64,000 nt of DNA. Source: Corynebacterium appendicis CIP 107643 (GTDB lineage Bacteria > Actinomycetota > Actinomycetes > Mycobacteriales > Mycobacteriaceae). This document shows positions 15,784 to 25,716 of the stretch, piece after piece; position 1 is the first letter of the stretch; each line of letters starts with the position of its first letter. The notes below the pieces were generated by a model, which saw nothing but the letters and a program-made list of their open reading frames with translations, was not told where the DNA came from and made no database searches. A program made the translations under genes and the position numbers. The stretch spans positions 186,001 through 250,000 of the forward strand of contig NZ_CP046976.1 of NCBI RefSeq assembly GCF_030408415.1, read 5' to 3'.

Positions 15784-16851
15784 GTGGCTGAAACATCTGC
15801 GACTCATCTTGATTTGGAGCCTTTGGACGGCGTGCGCCTGAAGGATTTGACGACGTTGCGCGTAGGCGGAGCACCCCGCGCGGTGTGGCTCGCACGTACC
15901 GCGTCGGAGCTCGCGCACGCAGTTTCGCTTCTCGACGCCTCCCGTGAGCCCCTCCTCATCCTCGGCGGCGGGTCGAATCTCGTGGTGGCCGACGGTGACC
16001 TGGACCTGACTGTGGTGGTCGCGGGCAACGACGATATCGAGGTGCGCCCTGACGGTGTCGTGCGCGCCGGTGCGGGCGCTGTGTGGGACGACGTCGTCGC
16101 GGCCGCTGTGGATGCGGGGCTGTCGGGGATTGAGACCCTGTCCGGTATTCCGGGCTCCGCCGGTGCGACGCCGGTGCAGAATGTCGGCGCGTACGGCGCG
16201 GAGGTCGGAGACGTGCTCACCCGCGTCCACCTCTACAACCGCGAAACGGGCGCGACCGAGTGGGTGCCGGCCAGCGACCTGGAATTGGCGTACCGCTACT
16301 CCAACCTGAAATTCACCGGCCGCGCCGTCGTGCTGGACATCGAGCTGCAGTTGGCACCGTCGGAGCTGTCGATTCCGCTGCGCCATGTGGGTGGAAAACA
16401 GCTGCCGCTGGCGGAAGCGCGCGAGGAGATCTTGCGCGTCCGCGCCGCCAAGGGCATGGTGCTCGACCCGGACGACCACGACACCTGGTCGGCGGGGTCG
16501 TTCTTCACCAACCCGGTCGTCGCGCCGGAGCTCGCCGACGAGATCGCGCGCGCCGTCGAGGCGGAGCGCCCCGGCGAGGGAGAGAGCATGCCCCGGTACC
16601 CGCAGGACGGCGGCCGGGTGAAGCTGTCCGCGGCCTGGCTCATTGAGCGCGCCGGGTTCCACCGCGGTTTCCCCAATGAGAACGCCCCTGCCCGGTTGTC
16701 CACCAAACACACGTTGGCGTTGACGAATAGGGGAGGGGCGGTGGCAGACGACGTCGTCAAGCTGGCGCGCACCGTGCGCGACGGTGTGCGCGAGCGCTTC
16801 GGCGTCGAGCTGGTGCCCGAACCTGTGTGGATCGGGCTGTCGATGGACTAG
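15784..16851 (+). CDS. murB: UDP-N-acetylenolpyruvoylglucosamine reductase
   Basis: This 355-residue protein starts at GTG 15784; an in-frame ATG at 15748 would add 12 residues and overlap the divergent gene. It has the FAD-binding LLILGGGSNLVVADG, IPGSAGATPVQNVGAYGAE, the YRYSNLKF active-site region, and AGSFFTNP with the proton-donating Ser. It reduces the enolpyruvyl product of MurA to UDP-MurNAc, the second step of cytoplasmic peptidoglycan precursor synthesis. The start choice rests on the TACCGT box 7 bases upstream. Its end overlaps the convergent fadD by 4 bases. Confidence 0.95.
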   Translation: MAETSATHLDLEPLDGVRLKDLTTLRVGGAPRAVWLARTASELAHAVSLLDASREPLLILGGGSNLVVADGDLDLTVVVAGNDDIEVRPDGVVRAGAGAVWDDVVAAAVDAGLSGIETLSGIPGSAGATPVQNVGAYGAEVGDVLTRVHLYNRETGATEWVPASDLELAYRYSNLKFTGRAVVLDIELQLAPSELSIPLRHVGGKQLPLAEAREEILRVRAAKGMVLDPDDHDTWSAGSFFTNPVVAPELADEIARAVEAERPGEGESMPRYPQDGGRVKLSAAWLIERAGFHRGFPNENAPARLSTKHTLALTNRGGAVADDVVKLARTVRDGVRERFGVELVPEPVWIGLSMD

Positions 16852-18740
16852 TTGTCCTCTTCGAGGCGGTGGCGGCCGGCTTCGTCGCCGTCCGCGTCAG
16901 CTTCCGGCGCATCCTGGGCGGCGCCCTCCGGGGCCTTATCCAGCGACCAGCCGCTCTCCTTCGCGCCCTTCTCGACGTCCTCCTGCGACGGCTCCTCCGG
17001 CGTGCCCTCGGCATTCTCGCCGTCGGCGGCCGTGCCGGCGTTGAGGCGGTCAATGAGCGACTGCTGCACCTCGCGGCGGCGGATCTTGCCCGTCATGTCG
17101 CGGTTGAGCTCCTCGAAGTGGTAGAAGGTACGCGGCACCTTGTACGGGGTGAGGCGCTCACGGGCGTAATCCTGCAGGCCCTGCGGGTCGAGCGCGGCGC
17201 CCTCCTCGAGCGTGACACACGCGACGACATCCTCGGAACCGTCCTCGCGCGGACGGCCGACGACGGCGATGTCCGCGATATCGCGGTGCGCGCGCATCAC
17301 GTTTTCGACCTCGTCCGGGTAGACGTTGAAGCCGCCCGTGATGATCATCTCCTTGATGCGGGAGACCAGGCGGAGCCAGCCGTCTTCTTCCATGACACCC
17401 ATGTCGCCGGTGCGGAAGTACCCGTCGACGAAGGCCTTCTCGTTGGCCTCCGGCTTGTTCAGGTAGCCCTTCATCACCTGCGGACCTTTGACGATGAGCT
17501 CGCCCGGCTCGCCGTCCGGCATCAGCTCCGTCGGGTTGTCCGGGTCGACGATGCGCACCAAGGTGTTCGGGAACGGCACGCCGATGTAGCCCGGGCGGCG
17601 GCTGCCGTCCATCGGGTTCGCGGTGACGATCGGCGCGGTCTCCGTCAGGCCGTAGCCCTCCACGAGCTTGCCGCCGGTGATCTTCTCCCAGCTCTCGATC
17701 GTGGAGACCGGCAGGGTGGAAGCGCCGGAGAAGGAATTGCGGATCGACGACAGCTTCTGCCCCTTCTCCTCCGCGCCGGCCGCGATGCGCTGGTACAGGG
17801 TGGGCACGCCCGGCACGAATGTCGGCGGGTTGCGCTTCAGCGCGTCCTGGATCAGGTCCGGCTCCGGCGCCGGCAGCAGGGTGATCTCCGCACCGACCAG
17901 GAGGCCAAGGCCCAGGTTCAGCGCCAGGCCGTAGACGTGGAACAATGGCAGGACCGCCAGGACTTTCTCGTCTTCCTTGCCCAGGTCCTTCATCCAGGTG
18001 CTGCCGGCCTTCATCTGGTGATTGAAGTTGCCGTGGGTGATTTGTGCGCCCTTCGGCTCGCCGGTGGTGCCGGAGGTGTACAGGATCACCGCGGTGGTGT
18101 CCTGGGTGATCTCCGGGGTCTCCAGGTTGTGGCCCTCGCCGCCGATCGCGGCGGACAACAGCGTCTCGAACGGAATGGTGTCCGGGGCCGGGCCGGAGAG
18201 CTTCTTGCGGGATTCGCGCAGCTTCTTCAGCGGCACGTACTTCAGGGCCAGCTCCATGTACTTCGGCATGGCCTTGGTCATGTCGACGGAGACAATGGTC
18301 TCCAGCGGGGTGTCGCGGCGCAAGACTGCGAGCCCCTCGACGGCCTTGTCCCAGATGATGGCGACGCGGGCGCCGTGGTCGTTGAACTGGCCGCGCAGCT
18401 CGTGCGCGGTGTACAGCGGGTTGTGCGCGACGACGGATGCGCCGAGGCGCAGCACCGCCAGGAAGGAGATGACGAACTGGGGGCAGTTCGGCATGACCAG
18501 CGCGACGCGGTCGCCCGGGCGCACGCCGAAAGCCTTTAGGCCGGCGGCGCAGCTGCGGACCTGCTTATCCAGCTCGGAGTAGGTGATCGTGCGCCCGAAG
18601 AACCACATGGCGTTCTTGTAAGACCGCTTGGACAGGGTCTCTTCATACAGGTCCAGAAGAGTGTCGTCGCCGAGGTCGACCTCCGCGGGGGTCCATTCTG
18701 CGTAGCTCGACAGCCAGGCTTTTTCTTCGAATGCCGACAA
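16848..18740 (-). CDS. fadD: Long-chain fatty acid-CoA ligase
   Basis: This 630-residue adenylate-forming enzyme has the P-loop-like YTSGTTGEPKGA, VEGYGLTETAP (A5), YFRTGDMG (A7), SRIKEMIITGGFNVYP (A8 and hinge) and the catalytic Lys in MTGKIRRREV (A10). It activates fatty acids to acyl-CoA via acyl-AMP. The start is TTG with a strong GGAGGG site; no ATG or GTG fits better. The last 60 residues or so are an acidic Glu/Asp/Ala-rich extension absent from typical FadD and of unknown purpose. The exact paralogue number is not assigned. Confidence 0.9.
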   Translation of the reverse strand: MSAFEEKAWLSSYAEWTPAEVDLGDDTLLDLYEETLSKRSYKNAMWFFGRTITYSELDKQVRSCAAGLKAFGVRPGDRVALVMPNCPQFVISFLAVLRLGASVVAHNPLYTAHELRGQFNDHGARVAIIWDKAVEGLAVLRRDTPLETIVSVDMTKAMPKYMELALKYVPLKKLRESRKKLSGPAPDTIPFETLLSAAIGGEGHNLETPEITQDTTAVILYTSGTTGEPKGAQITHGNFNHQMKAGSTWMKDLGKEDEKVLAVLPLFHVYGLALNLGLGLLVGAEITLLPAPEPDLIQDALKRNPPTFVPGVPTLYQRIAAGAEEKGQKLSSIRNSFSGASTLPVSTIESWEKITGGKLVEGYGLTETAPIVTANPMDGSRRPGYIGVPFPNTLVRIVDPDNPTELMPDGEPGELIVKGPQVMKGYLNKPEANEKAFVDGYFRTGDMGVMEEDGWLRLVSRIKEMIITGGFNVYPDEVENVMRAHRDIADIAVVGRPREDGSEDVVACVTLEEGAALDPQGLQDYARERLTPYKVPRTFYHFEELNRDMTGKIRRREVQQSLIDRLNAGTAADGENAEGTPEEPSQEDVEKGAKESGWSLDKAPEGAAQDAPEADADGDEAGRHRLEEDN

Positions 18741-19021
18741 TGTTCTGCCCTCCGTAAGTATGTTTCGTCAGTTGGGTGTGCGGCGATTAGTAAATTCCCG
18801 GTTCATTTACTCCAGCAAAGTATATAAGTGATTTTAAAGGCTTGTCAGATAATTTATGATCTCGGTCACGAAACGGGGGGATGTGAGGGGTGCTACTCAC
18901 ATCTAGTGTGCGCCGTTGCGCACTGAAGTAGACATTCCTGACCCCACAGGTCGCGCGGACCCACGTAATGTCGCTGTCAGAAGTCACTTCAGCAGCAAGT
19001 TGCCTTTGGGGGGTAGAGCAC
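18741..19021. promoter_or_regulatory. AT-rich divergent control region, fadD and MinD-like gene
   Basis: A stretch of 281 bases without a gene. The left part (18790-18870) is clearly AT-richer than the surroundings, with several TATAA/TAATT-type sequences, and probably holds the fadD promoter. No specific operator is recognised. Confidence 0.35.
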
Positions 19022-20185
19022 GTGACTGACATGACGACCGAGATTCAACACCGCCGCTACGCCAACACCGGACTAGGGGAGTGGGTGCCGGAAATGGGGG
19101 TGGGGCTCCACCGCGCGCCGGAGGGGCAGCCAGAATCGGCGCCACCTCAGCCGGAGCTGCACCAGCCGGCGGCGCACGTTGCCGCGGCAGCGCCGGTGCC
19201 GCGCGAGGAACCGCAGCAGCCTCGGCATCTGCAGCCGCCTGCCCCAGCGCAGGCCCGGTCGCAGCCGCTCGACCACATCGACATCGTCCGCCCGGTGAAG
19301 GCTCCGCCGCGGCAAGGGTGGCGCAAGCTCGTGCACGGCGCGACGGGCGGGAAGGTGAACCCGGGGCAGTCGCGCCGGGAGGCGCAGCGGGCGCGGGTGA
19401 CGGACGCGATTAGGACGCCGCTGCGCGGGGACTACCGCATCGCGGTGATGTCGCTGAAGGGTGGAGTGGGCAAGACCACGACGACGGTGGCGTTGGGATC
19501 GGTGCTGGCGCAAACACGCGGGGACCGGGTGATCGCGATTGACGCGAACCCGGACTTCGGCACCCTTTCCCAGCGGGTGGCGGCGCCGGGGCCGGCGACG
19601 ATCAGGGACCTGCTGCAGGCCGACGACACGTCGCGGTACGCGCAGATTAAGGCATTCACCACGCAGGGGGCGTCGCGGCTGGAGGTGATCGGCAGCGAGC
19701 GCGACCCGGCGGTCTCGGAGGCGTTCAGCGAGAACGACTACCGCCGTGCGGTGGATATTCTCCAGCACCACTACAACCTCATCCTCACCGATTGCGGGAC
19801 GGGGTTGATGCACTCGGCAATGGCGGGGGTGCTCGATCTGGCGCACACACTGGTGCTGGTCAGCTCGCCGGCCCTGGACGGAGCGCAGTCGGCGGCGGCC
19901 ACGTTGGACTGGTTGGAGCTGCACGGCTACGGCAGGTTGGCGGCGAATGCGGTCGTGGTGGTCTCGGCGCCGGCATCGGGAAAGGCGGCCATCGACATGG
20001 AGGCGGTGCTCGCGCACTTCGCCGCGCGCACCCGCGCAGTCCACGTGGTGCCCTACGACCCGCACTTGGCGGAAGGTGCGGTGGTGGATATCGATCGGTT
20101 GCGGCCGAACACGCTGCGCGCCTACCGGAATTTGGCGGCGACGATCGCGGTGGACTTCGGGGAGTGGCACAAGCACGCGCGCTAG
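19022..20185 (+). CDS. MinD/ParA-family ATPase with Pro-rich N-terminus
   Basis: This 387-residue protein has a disordered Pro/Gln/Ala-rich segment at about 25-90 and a deviant Walker [18 protein letters not shown] near 143-160. The switch/Walker B-like segment is [10 protein letters not shown]. Such ATPases position proteins or DNA, or serve secretion systems (for example the EspI-like proteins of ESX loci), but no partner is encoded nearby. GTG 19022 is preceded by a G-rich site; ATG 19031 is the alternative. The gene sits immediately before mshA. Confidence 0.8.
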   Translation: MTDMTTEIQHRRYANTGLGEWVPEMGVGLHRAPEGQPESAPPQPELHQPAAHVAAAAPVPREEPQQPRHLQPPAPAQARSQPLDHIDIVRPVKAPPRQGWRKLVHGATGGKVNPGQSRREAQRARVTDAIRTPLRGDYRIAVMSLKGGVGKTTTTVALGSVLAQTRGDRVIAIDANPDFGTLSQRVAAPGPATIRDLLQADDTSRYAQIKAFTTQGASRLEVIGSERDPAVSEAFSENDYRRAVDILQHHYNLILTDCGTGLMHSAMAGVLDLAHTLVLVSSPALDGAQSAAATLDWLELHGYGRLAANAVVVVSAPASGKAAIDMEAVLAHFAARTRAVHVVPYDPHLAEGAVVDIDRLRPNTLRAYRNLAATIAVDFGEWHKHAR

Positions 20186-20198
20186 GCGCGGGACTTTC

Positions 20199-20204
20199 TA
20201 GACT
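20199..20204 (+). promoter_or_regulatory. -10 box of leaderless mshA
   Basis: TAGACT, 7 bases before ATG 20212. Confidence 0.6.
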
Positions 20205-20211
20205 TGTGTGC

Positions 20212-21483
20212 ATGCGCGCCGCGATGATCTCCATGCACACCTCCCCGCTCGAGCAGCCGGGCTCGGGTGATGCGGGCGGAATGAATGTCTATGTCCTCAA
20301 CATTGCCCGCGAGCTCGCGGCGGCGGGCGTGCAGGTGGACGTGTACACCCGCGCGACCAGGCCGAGCCAGGGCCAGGTCGTCAATGTCGCCGACGGCTTG
20401 CGGGTGATCAACGTCGTGGCGGGCCCGTACGAGGGGCTGGTCAAGGAGGAGTTGCCGACGCAGCTGGCGGCGTTCGCTGGAGGCATCGTTCAGTTCGCAC
20501 GCGAGCAGGGTTGCGATTACGACCTGATCCACTCGCACTACTGGCTGTCAGGCCAGGTGGGGTGGCTGCTGCGCGATCTGGCGCGGGTGCCGCTCATCCA
20601 CACCGGGCACACGTGGGCGGCGGTGAAGAATGCGGCGCAGAAGACCACGGGCGGGGAGCATTCGGAGACGGAGGCGCGGCGGATCTGCGAGCAGCAGCTG
20701 GTGGATAACGCGGACGTGCTGGTGGTCAACACCGAGGACGAGATCGACCAGCTAAGCAGGCATTACGACGTAGACCCGTCCCTCATCCGCGTCGTCACTC
20801 CGGGGGCGGACACGCGCTTGTTCACGCCGGGCACGAACCGCAACACGGAACGGGCGCGGCGCCATTTGGGCATCCCGGTGGACAGCCAGGTGGTGGCGTT
20901 CGTGGGCCGGCTGCAGGAGTTCAAGGGCCCGCAGGTGCTGCTGCGGGCGGTCGCGGAGATCGTGGAGCGGGATCCGGGGCGGAATATCAGGGTGATTGTG
21001 TGCGGCGGGGCGTCGGGAAGCGATGCGTCGGTGGATTATTACCGCGCGCTCGCGCACAAGCTGGGGTTGAGTCGCACTGTGCGTTTTCTGGGGCCGCGCC
21101 CGCCAGAGGAGCTGGTGGCGATCTACCAGGCCGCCGACATCGTGGCGGTGCCGAGCTACAACGAGTCGTTCGGCCTGGTCGCGGTGGAGGCTCAGGCCAC
21201 GGGCACGCCGGTGGTCGCCGCACGCGTGGGAGGGTTGCCGCTCGCCGTCGCAGACGGGGAGACGGGAGTTCTTGTCGACCGCCACGATCCCGCCGCGTGG
21301 GCGGATGCGCTCGAAGCCTTGCTTGACGACGATGCCCGCCGCATCTCCATGGCCGAAGCCGCCGTCGGACGCGCCGCGGAATTCAGCTGGAAGGCCTCGG
21401 CCGAGACGCTCAAGCAGGTGTACGAGGAAGCGCGGTCGGGGTTCACGCCCACGACGGAGCGCCGCCACGCCACCGGCGATTAA
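20212..21483 (+). CDS. mshA: D-inositol-3-phosphate glycosyltransferase (mycothiol)
   Basis: This 423-residue GT4 (GT-B fold) enzyme follows C. glutamicum MshA from its first residues ([17 protein letters not shown], then GDAGGMNVY). It has [14 protein letters not shown], the C-terminal nucleotide-sugar motif ([20 protein letters not shown]-x7-E) and [12 protein letters not shown]. It joins GlcNAc from UDP-GlcNAc to inositol-3-phosphate, the first step of mycothiol synthesis. The frame is open to 19792 inside the MinD-like gene; ATG 20212 is set by homology and the TAGACT box. Confidence 0.96.
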   Translation: MRAAMISMHTSPLEQPGSGDAGGMNVYVLNIARELAAAGVQVDVYTRATRPSQGQVVNVADGLRVINVVAGPYEGLVKEELPTQLAAFAGGIVQFAREQGCDYDLIHSHYWLSGQVGWLLRDLARVPLIHTGHTWAAVKNAAQKTTGGEHSETEARRICEQQLVDNADVLVVNTEDEIDQLSRHYDVDPSLIRVVTPGADTRLFTPGTNRNTERARRHLGIPVDSQVVAFVGRLQEFKGPQVLLRAVAEIVERDPGRNIRVIVCGGASGSDASVDYYRALAHKLGLSRTVRFLGPRPPEELVAIYQAADIVAVPSYNESFGLVAVEAQATGTPVVAARVGGLPLAVADGETGVLVDRHDPAAWADALEALLDDDARRISMAEAAVGRAAEFSWKASAETLKQVYEEARSGFTPTTERRHATGD

Positions 21484-21506
21484 CAGTGGGCGATTGACCG
21501 CGGAGG

Positions 21507-22772
21507 CTAGTTGTAGCCCAGCTCGTCGAGTGCCCAGTTCAGGCCGGCCGCGGCGATATTGTCCGCGTGGGCGGAGGCGTACGCGCCGGCGATGGTGCCG
21601 AAGCGGTTCGCCGCCTCGCCGACCTCGGCTGGGGTGGCGTTGCCGGCGGCGAGCGCAACACCCGCGGAGACGGCGAGGGTCTGCGCGTCGCCGGCGATGA
21701 TGCCTGCGTCGCGCCCAGCTGCGTGGACTGCACCGTCGAACTGCTCCTTCGCGGTCGGCGGGGTGAACGCCTCCTCGGGGACATCCGGGTTGTTGTCCAC
21801 CAGGTACTGCTCGATCTCGGCTTTCTCTTCTTCACCGGTGACGAAGTCGGCGCGGGATTCGGCGGGCGGTGCCGGAGTGAATTTATCGTTCACCTGGCCG
21901 TCGGGGATGCCATACCCCTCCTCGATGGCGCGGTCGGCGCGCTGCGCCGCCCCAAGCGGGCCGATGCCCATGGAGGTCATGCCGACGATCTGGCCGGTCG
22001 ACGGGTCGAAGTTCACGCCGCCGGAATCGCCCGGCTTATAGTCGAGAGCCCAGCTCCACACCGTGTCCGAGTTGTAGGCCAGCTGGTAGCCGCACTTACG
22101 GGCGCCCATCGAGCCGTCCTTGCACAGCGGCTGGCCGAAATTGTCCAGGCGGATCTGGCCGGGCGCGACCGTCGGGTAATCGCGCACGCCCGTCAGGGGA
22201 ACCGGTGCGCTGGGGTTGGCGCCGAATTTATCGCGCGAAGCGGCGGCGCCGTCGGCAGGAGTGGACGGATCCAGCACCACGATTCCCCAGTCGGTGGAGT
22301 TGCGGGCTTTGCGGGCGGTCGTCGCTAAGCTGTCGTAGCCTCCTGGGACATTGACCGTGCGCACGAGGCCGGTGCCCCCGATGCGCTGGTAGCCGCCGCG
22401 GACTGGGGCGTAAACGTCCTGGCCCATGAGGATGCCTTGGTCGGAGATGCCCGTCACGCAGTGGCCGGCTGTGAGCATGACGCGCTGGGTGCCGCCGCTC
22501 TCCAGAGCGACATCGCCGACAGGGCCCTGCGTGCATGTCTTCGTGAACATCTCCGGGTGGGGGTGGATGCCCGTCATCTCGTAGACCTCGCCGGCTTCAG
22601 GGCCGTACGGGTAGTCCACGTCGAACGGGCGCACGCGCATGGGGGCGCCCGGTGCCGCTTCCGCGTTAACCTGCTGCTCAGTACTTGAATCCGGGGCCGC
22701 CTGGGCGATCGGGGACACACTCAGCGCAAGGCCGAGAAGGGCAACTTGAGAAACAATTCGACGCGCAATCAC
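21507..22772 (-). CDS. Secreted trypsin-like (S1) serine protease
   Basis: This 421-residue protein has a Sec signal peptide (cleavage near AQA, residue 25). The chymotrypsin-fold triad motifs are LTAGHC (His about 104), TDWGIVVLD (Asp about 161) and KPGDSGG (Ser about 250). Two Cys pairs (FTKTCTQG with GHC; LCKDG with RKCGY) suggest disulfides. The region after residue 290 is an Ala/Glu-rich helical C-terminal domain without a recognised family. It is probably exported and active outside the membrane; the substrate is unknown. It is divergent from gpmA. Confidence 0.85.
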   Translation of the reverse strand: MIARRIVSQVALLGLALSVSPIAQAAPDSSTEQQVNAEAAPGAPMRVRPFDVDYPYGPEAGEVYEMTGIHPHPEMFTKTCTQGPVGDVALESGGTQRVMLTAGHCVTGISDQGILMGQDVYAPVRGGYQRIGGTGLVRTVNVPGGYDSLATTARKARNSTDWGIVVLDPSTPADGAAASRDKFGANPSAPVPLTGVRDYPTVAPGQIRLDNFGQPLCKDGSMGARKCGYQLAYNSDTVWSWALDYKPGDSGGVNFDPSTGQIVGMTSMGIGPLGAAQRADRAIEEGYGIPDGQVNDKFTPAPPAESRADFVTGEEEKAEIEQYLVDNNPDVPEEAFTPPTAKEQFDGAVHAAGRDAGIIAGDAQTLAVSAGVALAAGNATPAEVGEAANRFGTIAGAYASAHADNIAAAGLNWALDELGYN

Positions 22773-22925
22773 ATCAGTGAATGTAGACCACTTGAGCCCC
22801 TTCCGTGGCGCCTAGGGCCTGTGAATTGTGTTGCTCCTGTTCGCGCGCCACCCACGGCCATTCACCCCCGGAACCCCCTGTTCGAACCGCAGCAGAACAA
22901 GCGCGAAGGTGGCATGCTGGAGATC

Positions 22926-23672
22926 ATGAGCAACGGAAAGCTAATCCTCGTCCGTCACGGGCAGAGCCAGTGGAACGAATCCAACCAATTCACCGGTTGG
23001 GTCGATGTCGACCTGACCGAAAAAGGCGAAGCTGAGGCAGTGAACGCCGGCACGTTGATGAAGGACAAGGGGATCCTCCCCGACATCGTCTTCACATCCT
23101 TGCTGCGCCGCGCGATCCGTACCGCGAATATCGCGCTCAACGCCGCTGACCGCCACTGGATCCCGGTGGAGCGCAACTGGCGCCTGAACGAGCGCCACTA
23201 TGGCAAACTCCAAGGCCTGAACAAGGCTGAGATCCGCGAAGAATTCGGCGAGGAGCAGTTCATGGAGTGGCGCCGCTCCTACGACACTCCGCCGCCGGAG
23301 ATCGACCCGGACAACGAGTACGCGCAGACGGATGACGCCCGCTACGCCTTCCTGCCGGAGGTGCCGCGCACTGAGTGCCTGAAGGATGTCGTGGAGCGCT
23401 TCACCCCGTACTACATCGACTCCGTGCTGCCGGAGGTGCTCGCCGGCAAGAACGTCATGATCGCCGCTCACGGCAACTCCCTGCGCGCCCTGGTGAAGTA
23501 CCTGGACAATATCTCCGACGAGGACATCGCAGGCCTGAATATCCCGACCGGCATGCCGCTGGTCTACGAGTTCGACGCCGACGGCAACGTGACCAACCCG
23601 GGCGGCACCTACCTCGATCCCGAAGCTGCGGCTGCGGGGGCTGCCGCAGTGGCCAACCAGGGGAATAAGTAG
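22926..23672 (+). CDS. gpmA: 2,3-bisphosphoglycerate-dependent phosphoglycerate mutase
   Basis: This 248-residue protein has the phosphohistidine motif [20 protein letters not shown] at the N-terminus, [11 protein letters not shown] with catalytic Glu (LNERHYG), and the second His in [15 protein letters not shown]. Length equals that of C. glutamicum GpmA. It interconverts 3- and 2-phosphoglycerate. ATG 22926 fits the family start; ATG 22914 (with GAAGG before it) would add four residues (MLEI). It sits 10 bases before senX3, a conserved actinobacterial arrangement. Confidence 0.95.
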   Translation: MSNGKLILVRHGQSQWNESNQFTGWVDVDLTEKGEAEAVNAGTLMKDKGILPDIVFTSLLRRAIRTANIALNAADRHWIPVERNWRLNERHYGKLQGLNKAEIREEFGEEQFMEWRRSYDTPPPEIDPDNEYAQTDDARYAFLPEVPRTECLKDVVERFTPYYIDSVLPEVLAGKNVMIAAHGNSLRALVKYLDNISDEDIAGLNIPTGMPLVYEFDADGNVTNPGGTYLDPEAAAAGAAAVANQGNK

Positions 23673-23682
23673 CTACAACCCC

Positions 23683-24981
23683 GTGAGCACTACTTTCGCT
23701 TTTTTCGCGGGAGTGGCTGTAACTGCCCTCGTCGCCGCCGGAACTCTTCGGTACCGGAAGTGGCGGGGGCGTAGCCGTGCGCAGGCCAAATCTGAAGAGA
23801 CGAAGGTCCGCACGGTCAGCCAAATCCTGCATTTGGTCATCCAGGGGTCGCCGACGGGCATCACCGTCGTCGGTCAGAAGGGTGAAGTGATTCTGTCGAA
23901 TGCGGCGGCACACCACATGTCGATCGTGCACGACCGCACCTTGAACCCCGAGGTGTGGAATGTGGGCAAGAAGGTCTTCTCCGACGGCGACGCCCGCGAG
24001 CTGGAGATGAACCTGAAGAACCGCTCCACCGGAAGCCGCGTCAACAACGTGAGCGCTGTGGTGCAGCCGCTGACGCTGACGGAGACGGAGCACATCATCG
24101 TCTACTCCATGGACGAGTCGGAGAATGTGCGGATGGAATCCGCGCGGCGCGATTTTGTCGCGAATGTCTCCCACGAGCTGAAAACCCCCGTCGGCGGAAT
24201 GTCCTTGCTGGCCGAAGCTCTTCTAGAGGACCCGGACGACCCAGTGCTGGTGAATTACTTCGGCGAAAAGCTGCTGGGGGAGGCGCATCGAATGGGCACG
24301 ATGATCGCGGACTTGATCAACCTGTCCAAGCTCCAGGGTGCGGAAGCGCTGCCAGAGATGGCGCCGGTGCGCGTCGACGACGTCATCGATGAGGCAGTCG
24401 AGCGCAACCAGCTCGCCGCCGACAGCCACGAGATCGAGCTGACCCGCGGCGAGCGGCTCGACACCCACGTCATGGGTGACAAATTACTGCTGGTCACTGC
24501 CTTGTCTAATCTGCTCTCCAACGCGATCAACTACTCGCCGAAGGGCAAGCCGGTCAGCGTCACCCAGAAGGTCGTGCGTGACTCGGTGGTGCTCATCCGC
24601 GTCACCGACCGCGGCATCGGCATCGCCCCGGACGACCAGAAGCGCGTCTTCGAGCGCTTCTTCCGCGTCGACAAGGCGCGTTCGCGGCAAACAGGGGGCA
24701 CAGGTCTGGGATTGGCCATTGTTAAGCACGTGGTGGCAAACCATGGCGGTAATATCAAATTATGGTCCCGGCTCGGAACTGGGTCGACGTTCACGATCGA
24801 ACTGCCGGTCTTCGCCCCGGAGAAGCTCGCTTCCGCGGTGGTTCCGGAGGAGATCGCGAAACTGAACGCCCTCGAAGCCGGCGACGGGTCCGGGCCGAAG
24901 ACGGCCAAGACCTCTCCGGTCGCGCGTGTTGTGGCGCGCCGGAAAGACAAGGGCCAGAAGGACCAGGACAAAGAAGGCTAG
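23683..24981 (+). CDS. senX3: Two-component sensor histidine kinase SenX3
   Basis: This 432-residue protein has one N-terminal transmembrane segment (about 5-22), a PAS-like domain (about 45-145) and the H-box FVANVSHELKTPVGG (His about 164). The ATPase domain has an N-box (NLLSNAINYSP), G1 (DRGIGIAP), an F-box (VFERFFRVD) and G2 (GGTGLGLAIVKHV). It starts at GTG. It forms a pair with RegX3, which in actinobacteria responds to phosphate limitation. The last 40 residues or so are a Lys/Asp-rich tail. Confidence 0.93.
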   Translation: MSTTFAFFAGVAVTALVAAGTLRYRKWRGRSRAQAKSEETKVRTVSQILHLVIQGSPTGITVVGQKGEVILSNAAAHHMSIVHDRTLNPEVWNVGKKVFSDGDARELEMNLKNRSTGSRVNNVSAVVQPLTLTETEHIIVYSMDESENVRMESARRDFVANVSHELKTPVGGMSLLAEALLEDPDDPVLVNYFGEKLLGEAHRMGTMIADLINLSKLQGAEALPEMAPVRVDDVIDEAVERNQLAADSHEIELTRGERLDTHVMGDKLLLVTALSNLLSNAINYSPKGKPVSVTQKVVRDSVVLIRVTDRGIGIAPDDQKRVFERFFRVDKARSRQTGGTGLGLAIVKHVVANHGGNIKLWSRLGTGSTFTIELPVFAPEKLASAVVPEEIAKLNALEAGDGSGPKTAKTSPVARVVARRKDKGQKDQDKEG

Positions 24982-25000
24982 AGAAGGTTAAGGACACGCA

Positions 25001-25699
25001 ATGACAACGACCATCCTGATCGTCGAGGATGAGGAATCGCTGGCAGATCCGCTTGCTTACCTCCTGCAGAAAGAAGGCTTCGAAGCCCTCGTCGCCGCTG
25101 ACGGGCAGACCGCTCTTTCCGACTTTGCCGCGAACGACATCGACCTCGTCCTGCTGGACCTGATGCTGCCGGGCATGTCGGGCACCGACGTGTGCAAAAA
25201 GCTGCGCGCGACGTCCGACGTGCCGATCATCATGGTGACGGCGCGCGATTCCGAGATCGACAAGGTCGTCGGTCTGGAGCTTGGCGCGGACGACTACGTG
25301 ACCAAGCCGTACTCGACGCGCGAGCTGATCGCCCGGATCCGCGCGGTGTTGCGCCGCCGTTCCGATGTGTCCGAGCCGGCGGCCGAGGCCCCGTCCGAGA
25401 ACGTGCTGGAAGGCGGCCGCGTCCGCCTCGATGTCGAGCGCCACACGGTTTTTGTCGACGAGACGGCAGTGCCGATGCCGCTGAAGGAATTCGACCTGCT
25501 CGAGTACCTCATGCGCAATGCCGGCCGCGTCCTCACTCGCGGCCAGCTCATCGACCGAATTTGGGGTTCCGACTACGTCGGCGACACCAAGACCCTCGAC
25601 GTGCACGTCAAGCGCCTGCGAACGAAGATCGAGAAGGAGCCGTCGCGGCCGGAGCAGCTCATCACCGTCCGCGGTTTGGGCTACAAATTCGAGGCGTGA
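25001..25699 (+). CDS. regX3: OmpR/PhoB-family response regulator RegX3
   Basis: This 232-residue protein has a receiver domain with acidic pocket VEDEE, phospho-acceptor Asp about 53 (LLDLMLPG), Thr in VTARDS and Lys in TKPYSTRELIARI. The C-terminal winged helix has VLTRGQLIDRIWG and TLDVHVKRLRTKIE, then an RGLGYKFEA end. It follows senX3 by 19 bases. It is likely a phosphate-response activator; its own target sites were not located in this window. Confidence 0.95.
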   Translation: MTTTILIVEDEESLADPLAYLLQKEGFEALVAADGQTALSDFAANDIDLVLLDLMLPGMSGTDVCKKLRATSDVPIIMVTARDSEIDKVVGLELGADDYVTKPYSTRELIARIRAVLRRRSDVSEPAAEAPSENVLEGGRVRLDVERHTVFVDETAVPMPLKEFDLLEYLMRNAGRVLTRGQLIDRIWGSDYVGDTKTLDVHVKRLRTKIEKEPSRPEQLITVRGLGYKFEA

Positions 25700-25716
25700 T
25701 GCCGTAACGGCATCAC
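25696..25716. terminator. Bidirectional hairpin embedding two stop codons
   Basis: A perfect 9-bp stem GTGATGCCG/CGGCATCAC with loop TAA. It contains the regX3 stop (25697-25699) and the stop of the convergent Cys-rich gene (25713-25715). No T-run. Confidence 0.55.
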
